DNA of 11,522 nucleotides from Proteobacteria bacterium UBA1673 (GTDB lineage: Bacteria; Pseudomonadota; Gammaproteobacteria; Comchoanobacterales; Comchoanobacteraceae). A program made the translations under genes and the position numbers. The stretch spans positions 1 through 11,522 of the forward strand of contig DCKN01000056.1 of assembly GCA_002320385.1 (NCBI GenBank), given 5' to 3'. Of this stretch, positions 6,587 through 11,522 are shown one piece after another; within the stretch, counting starts at the first letter, position 1; every line of letters starts with the position of its first letter. The notes beneath the pieces are model-generated. The model was not told where the DNA came from. It did not search any database and was given only the letters and a program-made list of their open reading frames with translations.

Positions 6587-9500
6587 GTGGACAATATTCG
6601 ATATATATACGAGTTTGTCGGGCTGCATGCAAAACAATCACCCAGCAGTGTCGCTGTAGCCGACCGCAACACCCAAATAGATTATGGGACACTTGAGAAA
6701 GACTCCAATGATTTTTGCGAGGCACTCAAACAACACAAAATCAATAAGGGTGACCTAATTGCGGTCAATATTAAACATAAGACACCCGCATTGATCATCT
6801 GCCTTCTTGGGATCCTAAAAAGAGGAGCAGCCTATGTTCCAGTAAGTACATCGCTCCCAAAAATCCTATTCCAAGACATGCTCAATAGCATTAAGCCAAA
6901 AGCAATTATTTCTGACAAGTCCTATCATGACAGCGCGCCAATCCAGTCACTGTTCATACAGTCTTCGAAAGTTGCTACCGATATCCATCGCGAAGTCATT
7001 GGCCATGATCTGGCATATGTTATGTACACATCGGGAACCACCGGCAAACCTAAAGGCGTTCCAATTTCACATCAAAATCTCATTGATACATTTAAAAGTT
7101 GGCAAAGCGTATATGCGCTCAAAGACCACGATCGGCATTTACAAATGGCAGATTATTGTTTTGATGTTTTCACAGGCGACTGGATTAGAGCGTTATGCTC
7201 AGGCGCAAGCTTATATTTATATGCCAAAGAACAACTTCTTCATCCTGAAAATCTTTATGGGTTTATCAACACCCATAACATCACAATGGCTGAGTTTGTA
7301 CCAGCAGTAATCAAAAAACTCACTCAGTATTGCCACAACAACCAAAAAAATCTGAAAACTTTTCGAGTCTTGGTTTGTGGATCAGATACGTGGACGATTA
7401 ATGATTGCCAACAAACCATCGCCATCTGCCCTTCATCAACCAAAGTATTTAATTCATACGGACTGACAGAAACGACAATCGATAGTACTTATTTTGACTG
7501 CAAGCAACTCATCAAACACAAACACTTGCGAGGCACGGACATTGTTCCAATCGGCAAAGCCCTACCTCATGCAGAAGTTTTGTTACTCAATGATGCACAC
7601 AAACCTGTCAAATATGGCGAAATGGGCGAGCTATTTATCGGAGGGAAAGGCACATCTCCAATCGGCTATCTAGAAAACAAATCCTTAAGCGAACAACGTT
7701 TTCTCACACTTGAACACAACGGTAAGAAAATTAGAGCATACCGTACAGGTGACCAAGCGCTGAAGCTTCCTAACGGCGATATACAGTTTTGCGGCAGAAA
7801 CGACCTACAAACAAATATTCATGGTAAACGCGTCGATTGTCTAACAACAGAGGCCATCATCAATCGTTATCCAGGCATAGAACAGTGCATCGTAGTCAGC
7901 CATAACAAAAATGGTAGAAACACACTCCATGCCTTTTTAATAGCTGACGATTCAGTATACAAGAGCACATTAGTCAGTTTCCTCAAAGAACGGCTTCCAG
8001 CACATTATATCCCACATCATTATCACGTAATTGACAACATTCCACTGACCAGAAATGGCAAAGTGAGCAGAGACTACAATAAATTCCACGCCTGCCCATT
8101 ACCATATGATTTTCAACCTGCCAGAAACGCTCAAGAGAGAGTCCTCGTCAGTATTTGGCAAAAATATTTATTTCAATCAACTGATATTGGCATAACCACA
8201 CCTTTCAGTTGTCTACAAAAGAAACCCCTTCATTTTGCGCGTATGATTGCAGAAATCAACCTACGATACAATGTCAATATCAAGCCCAGAATCACAACAT
8301 CGACCATCAAAGCACTGTGCCATGAAATACAAAGCCAACAAGATCAAGTCGTCACCAGGGCCCCACTTTCCAGTATTGCAATCATAGGAGGTGGACCAGC
8401 GTCGATCGCATTGTGTCACTCACTCGTCAATGAGTTGATTGAGCGCAACGAAAAACATGTTGAAATCACCATCTACGAAAAAAATGAGACCATTGGTCCC
8501 GGAGTACCCAACCAACATCAAAATGAAGATGCCTACATATTAAATCTACCCTCAACAATGATGGCACTTGGCAATAATGTAAATCAAGATTTCCACTCAT
8601 GGTACCAACAACATTATGGAGAGAATTACAGCAGTGATTTTCCGCCCCGACATGTCTTTGGCCAATACATTACAGATATTGCTCATGAATTGACCACAAT
8701 AGCTAACGGACATCACATCCAACTTAAATTTGTCACGAATACTGAAATCAATAAAGTCAAAAAAATCCCAAATCAACAAGAGTATTGTCTTATAGCAGAG
8801 CATACATATTTCACCGCAAATTTCGTTGTGTTTTGTACAGGACACATGAGCTCTGGCAACTACAGGGAGCTTATCGGCGTTTCAGGCTACAGGCATAATT
8901 CTTGGGCCAAACACGTCCGGCGTAGAATCGAAAAATCGCAAGCCGTAGGTATTTTAGGAACAAGAATTTCTGCAATTGATCTTGTCATGAAACTTAAAGA
9001 TTCCAGACACGTTGGCAAGATTCATCTATTTTCTAGAAGCGGATTGTTACCGACAGTGCTAGCAAAAAAGATTGAGCCATACCATCTCAAGTACTTTAAT
9101 ATTGAGAAAATTGAGCAATTGCTTGATCACAATAAAGAAATACCTTTAGACCAGCTAATTAATTTACTCATGCGTGAAGTCAGTGATGCACACGAAAAAA
9201 CAATTCAGATTGATACCATCATTTCAAACCACAAACAAATAAATGCGCAATCATGGCTAGAAAAAGAAATCCAAAATGCAGAAACTGACAATAAGCCATG
9301 GCAACAAATTCTGCTAAGCGCATACCCGCTGATTCCTCAAATATGGTCCTATCTTAGCCTCCAAGATAAACAAAAGTTTATCCGTAAATACCATAGCTTA
9401 TTTCTAACTTATCTCGCTGGGTTTCCACTAGAAAATGCAAAAAAACTACTCAAATTGGTTCAATCTGGCGCTGTTGAAATCCACGGAGGATTAAAAACTG

Positions 9501-9904
9501 TTACACACAAAAATGATCACTTCATCTTATCAACCGACAGCACAAGACTGACGACAAAGCACCTTTTTAATGCCACAGGACCTGGTTATAAAACCAACAT
9601 TTATCCACTATTTCATGACCTTGAACGCACGGGATTATGCGTACCTCATCCTTGCGGTGGTCTAAAAGTCGATACACAGACCCAAGAACTCATCAATAAT
9701 CGTGATAAGAAAACTGAAGGCATGTTCGCAATTGGAGAACTCACGCGCGGAGAATTCTGGGCAACAACAGATATGGGGCAAGTAAATGCTCAATGCCTCA
9801 AGACTGCACCAGTGATCGTCAATCAACTACAAAAACGTCACGCAATCAGGGCATCATCAAATAATCGATCCCCAAAAACCACCAGACGAACACATGAAGT
9901 TTGA
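6587..9904 (+). CDS. Adenylation domain - degenerate carrier - FAD/NAD(P) oxidoreductase fusion (NRPS-like)
   Basis: A protein of 1105 residues, numbered from the GTG, with three parts. Residues 1 to about 510 are an NRPS-type adenylation domain: YTSGTTGKPKG (147-157), NSYGLTETT (289-297), YRTGD (385-389), GRND (403-406) and catalytic K492 in NGKVSRD. The pocket residues by alignment to GrsA PheA are D193, V194, G197, E236, V263, G265, S290, I298, D299 and K492 (DVGEVGSIDK), closest to the known ornithine code. Residues about 514-584 fold-match a carrier protein, but proline 547 replaces the phosphopantetheine serine. Residues about 596-1085 are an NAD_binding_9 flavoprotein: IIGGGPAS, acidic E631, FPPRHVFGQY, FCTGH, a second nucleotide site GILGTRISAID, SRSGLLP, NATGPG and FAIGELTRGEFW (1047-1058). 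There is no condensation, reductase or thioesterase domain. It likely activates a diamino acid as its AMP ester and carries out a flavin-dependent oxidation; the product is unknown. Motif A8 is loose (HGKRVD for the usual RGYRIE). It overlaps the next gene by 11 bases. Confidence 0.88.
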   Translation: MDNIRYIYEFVGLHAKQSPSSVAVADRNTQIDYGTLEKDSNDFCEALKQHKINKGDLIAVNIKHKTPALIICLLGILKRGAAYVPVSTSLPKILFQDMLNSIKPKAIISDKSYHDSAPIQSLFIQSSKVATDIHREVIGHDLAYVMYTSGTTGKPKGVPISHQNLIDTFKSWQSVYALKDHDRHLQMADYCFDVFTGDWIRALCSGASLYLYAKEQLLHPENLYGFINTHNITMAEFVPAVIKKLTQYCHNNQKNLKTFRVLVCGSDTWTINDCQQTIAICPSSTKVFNSYGLTETTIDSTYFDCKQLIKHKHLRGTDIVPIGKALPHAEVLLLNDAHKPVKYGEMGELFIGGKGTSPIGYLENKSLSEQRFLTLEHNGKKIRAYRTGDQALKLPNGDIQFCGRNDLQTNIHGKRVDCLTTEAIINRYPGIEQCIVVSHNKNGRNTLHAFLIADDSVYKSTLVSFLKERLPAHYIPHHYHVIDNIPLTRNGKVSRDYNKFHACPLPYDFQPARNAQERVLVSIWQKYLFQSTDIGITTPFSCLQKKPLHFARMIAEINLRYNVNIKPRITTSTIKALCHEIQSQQDQVVTRAPLSSIAIIGGGPASIALCHSLVNELIERNEKHVEITIYEKNETIGPGVPNQHQNEDAYILNLPSTMMALGNNVNQDFHSWYQQHYGENYSSDFPPRHVFGQYITDIAHELTTIANGHHIQLKFVTNTEINKVKKIPNQQEYCLIAEHTYFTANFVVFCTGHMSSGNYRELIGVSGYRHNSWAKHVRRRIEKSQAVGILGTRISAIDLVMKLKDSRHVGKIHLFSRSGLLPTVLAKKIEPYHLKYFNIEKIEQLLDHNKEIPLDQLINLLMREVSDAHEKTIQIDTIISNHKQINAQSWLEKEIQNAETDNKPWQQILLSAYPLIPQIWSYLSLQDKQKFIRKYHSLFLTYLAGFPLENAKKLLKLVQSGAVEIHGGLKTVTHKNDHFILSTDSTRLTTKHLFNATGPGYKTNIYPLFHDLERTGLCVPHPCGGLKVDTQTQELINNRDKKTEGMFAIGELTRGEFWATTDMGQVNAQCLKTAPVIVNQLQKRHAIRASSNNRSPKTTRRTHEV

Positions 9905-11522
9905 TAAAAACAAAATTCTTTTAGACGCTTTTGTCAACATTCCTAACTATGTCTTCATCAAAGATAGAGATTTGGTTTATCAGGCTTGTAACCAGAAATT
10001 TGCTGACTTCTCAGGATTTAAAAGCCATAAACAAATTGAGGGATTAACAGATTTCGAAATGCCATGGAGTAAGCAACACGCCAGCCTTTATCGTGACGAA
10101 GATTTAGAGATTATTCACTCAGGAAAATCCTTCGAGCTGAAAGAAGTACCCATGAAGATTAATAATGAAGAGAAAATACTCCTCGTCAGTAAAGCAGCAT
10201 TATTTGATGATGGTAAAAATGTTATTGGTATCTTGGGTGTCTATATCGATATCACCCAACAGAAAACATTAGAGCATCAACTTAAAATTGCTAGAAACCG
10301 AGCAGAAACAGCAAGCCGATCCAAATCTGAATTCATTGCCAATATGAGTCACGACATACGAACACCCGTTACAGGTATACTAGCCATGTCACAACACATG
10401 ATTAATAGCGTCCATAAATTCAAAGCAACGCTGACACCTAACAATTTACTCACAACGCTAAATCAGCTCATGTGTATTGTTGACAATAATACTGAATTAT
10501 TGATGAAAGCAACCAATGAATTATTGACACTTTGCAATAACATTCTTGAAGTGGTGCAAATTGAATCAGGCAGATCCAATAAACCAATTGAAATTTTTGA
10601 TTTAAGACAACTCGTACAACACACGATTGATCTGTTACTGCCCGTCGCCCACAATAAGGGGCTTAAGTTCTCTGCGAAAGTCGACGAAAAAGTTCCACAT
10701 CTAGTCAAAGGCGAACGTCTATACCTTGATCGTATACTACTCAACCTAGCCAGTAACGCATTAAAATTCACCCATGACGGTCATGTGACCATCCATGTGA
10801 AAAGCCACTCGAACACCGACCATAACAAAAAGCCCAAACAAACAGGAATTATTATTGAAATTGAAGACAGCGGTATTGGCATACCACATGACAAACAGGA
10901 AATCATTTTTGAACATTTTTCTCGTCTCACTGATTCATATTCAGGCATTTATAAGGGTGCAGGCCTCGGGTTATTCACCGTAAAAAATACCCTAGAACAA
11001 ATGGGTGGACAAATTAAAGTCAAAAGCAACGTAGGCAAAGGCAGTACATTCATCATCAATCTTATATTTGACCTGCCAGATTCATCACAAATTAATGTAC
11101 CCAACACGCCATCTGACAAACACTATACAAAAAATCTTCAAGACCACCACTTACAACACCTTCAACAACATCAAAATACTCCGTATATAGCAAAACCTTA
11201 TCACCAATCTCCTAAATCAAACTGCGTACATATACTCCTTGTCGAAGACAGTAAACTTGCCGCACTTGGGCTGGTAACACAACTCGAACAATTCAACTGC
11301 ACACAAGAAACGATTGAGAATGGGCTACAAGCCATAGAGCGAGTTAAAGACAAACAGTATGATCTCATATTACTTGATATGGGGCTACCCGATATCAGTG
11401 GCATTGAAGTTGCCAAACGCATACGCGCCCTGAGCGATACACAACAAGCTAATACACCAATTGTCGCCATCACAGGTCACGGAGATAGCCCCAAATATCA
11501 ACAAGCCTGTTATGATGTAGGC
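9894..11522 (+). CDS. Soluble PAS hybrid histidine kinase with receiver domain, C-terminus outside window
   Basis: This is a cytoplasmic sensor kinase; 543 residues are visible. Residues about 8-121 form a PAS domain ending in GVYIDITQQK. A short helical linker leads to the phospho-accepting H-box SEFIANMSHDIRTP with H153. The ATP-binding domain shows the N-box NLASNALKF (N288), DSGIGIP (D325) and GAGLGL (355-360). After a His/Gln-rich linker (about 410-430) comes a receiver with acidic residues E451 and D452 and the phospho-acceptor D495 in LLDMGLPD; its conserved lysine and any Hpt domain lie beyond the window. No membrane segment is present, so the stimulus must be sensed inside the cell. 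The ATG at 9894 overlaps the end of the preceding gene by 11 bases and has only a weak ribosome-binding site, suggesting translational coupling. The architecture resembles PAS-hybrid kinases of Legionella and Coxiella relatives. The ligand is unknown. Confidence 0.93.
   Translation, partial: MKFDKNKILLDAFVNIPNYVFIKDRDLVYQACNQKFADFSGFKSHKQIEGLTDFEMPWSKQHASLYRDEDLEIIHSGKSFELKEVPMKINNEEKILLVSKAALFDDGKNVIGILGVYIDITQQKTLEHQLKIARNRAETASRSKSEFIANMSHDIRTPVTGILAMSQHMINSVHKFKATLTPNNLLTTLNQLMCIVDNNTELLMKATNELLTLCNNILEVVQIESGRSNKPIEIFDLRQLVQHTIDLLLPVAHNKGLKFSAKVDEKVPHLVKGERLYLDRILLNLASNALKFTHDGHVTIHVKSHSNTDHNKKPKQTGIIIEIEDSGIGIPHDKQEIIFEHFSRLTDSYSGIYKGAGLGLFTVKNTLEQMGGQIKVKSNVGKGSTFIINLIFDLPDSSQINVPNTPSDKHYTKNLQDHHLQHLQQHQNTPYIAKPYHQSPKSNCVHILLVEDSKLAALGLVTQLEQFNCTQETIENGLQAIERVKDKQYDLILLDMGLPDISGIEVAKRIRALSDTQQANTPIVAITGHGDSPKYQQACYDVG

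Noticed and set aside
6587..9904. Carboxylic acid reductase or a standard NRPS module
   Set aside because: The C-terminal part is a two-dinucleotide flavoprotein, not a short-chain-dehydrogenase-type reductase; the carrier lacks its serine and no condensation domain is present.

Overview
The window looks like a chromosomal segment of a low- to mid-GC gammaproteobacterium, probably in or near the Legionellales. The main support is the hybrid kinase at the right end: its soluble PAS segment (with a TDFEMPW stretch) and its DHp/REC layout resemble kinases typical of Legionella and Coxiella relatives. This assignment is an inference from family resemblance, not a database match. No rRNA, tRNA, CRISPR array, transposase or integrase was seen.

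Left part (1-6292), all on the minus strand. Read in the direction of transcription, it has an AGCS-family sodium:amino-acid symporter (4877-6292), a TraB/GumN-family protein (3891-4736), a large DUF2339 multi-pass membrane protein (1191-3857), and a divergent ribose-phosphate pyrophosphokinase whose C-terminal end lies outside the window (1-822). The GumN-like and DUF2339 genes are 33 bases apart and are probably co-transcribed. A 368-base gene-free stretch separates DUF2339 from prs.

A 276-base AT-rich divergent region (6293-6568 up to the first ATG) carries a good sigma70-like promoter for the symporter on the minus strand and a fair one for the right-hand gene pair on the plus strand.

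Right part (6587-11522), plus strand. A single protein of about 1105 residues joins an NRPS-type adenylation domain, a degenerate carrier-protein domain and an FAD/NAD(P)-binding oxidoreductase of the NAD_binding_9 type. The adenylation pocket reads DVGEVGSIDK, one conservative change from the published ornithine code. The carrier domain has proline in place of the phosphopantetheine-bearing serine. The gene has no condensation or thioesterase domain. Its last 11 bases overlap the start of a soluble PAS-histidine kinase-receiver protein that runs off the window. This pair is the most interesting part: a compact, apparently carrier-independent enzyme that may activate and oxidise ornithine (or a similar diamino acid), coupled to a cytoplasmic sensor kinase. 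It may be a small-molecule or signal-producing system with its own regulator. The product and the signalling link are inference; the domains, pocket residues, lost serine and gene overlap are read directly from the sequence.
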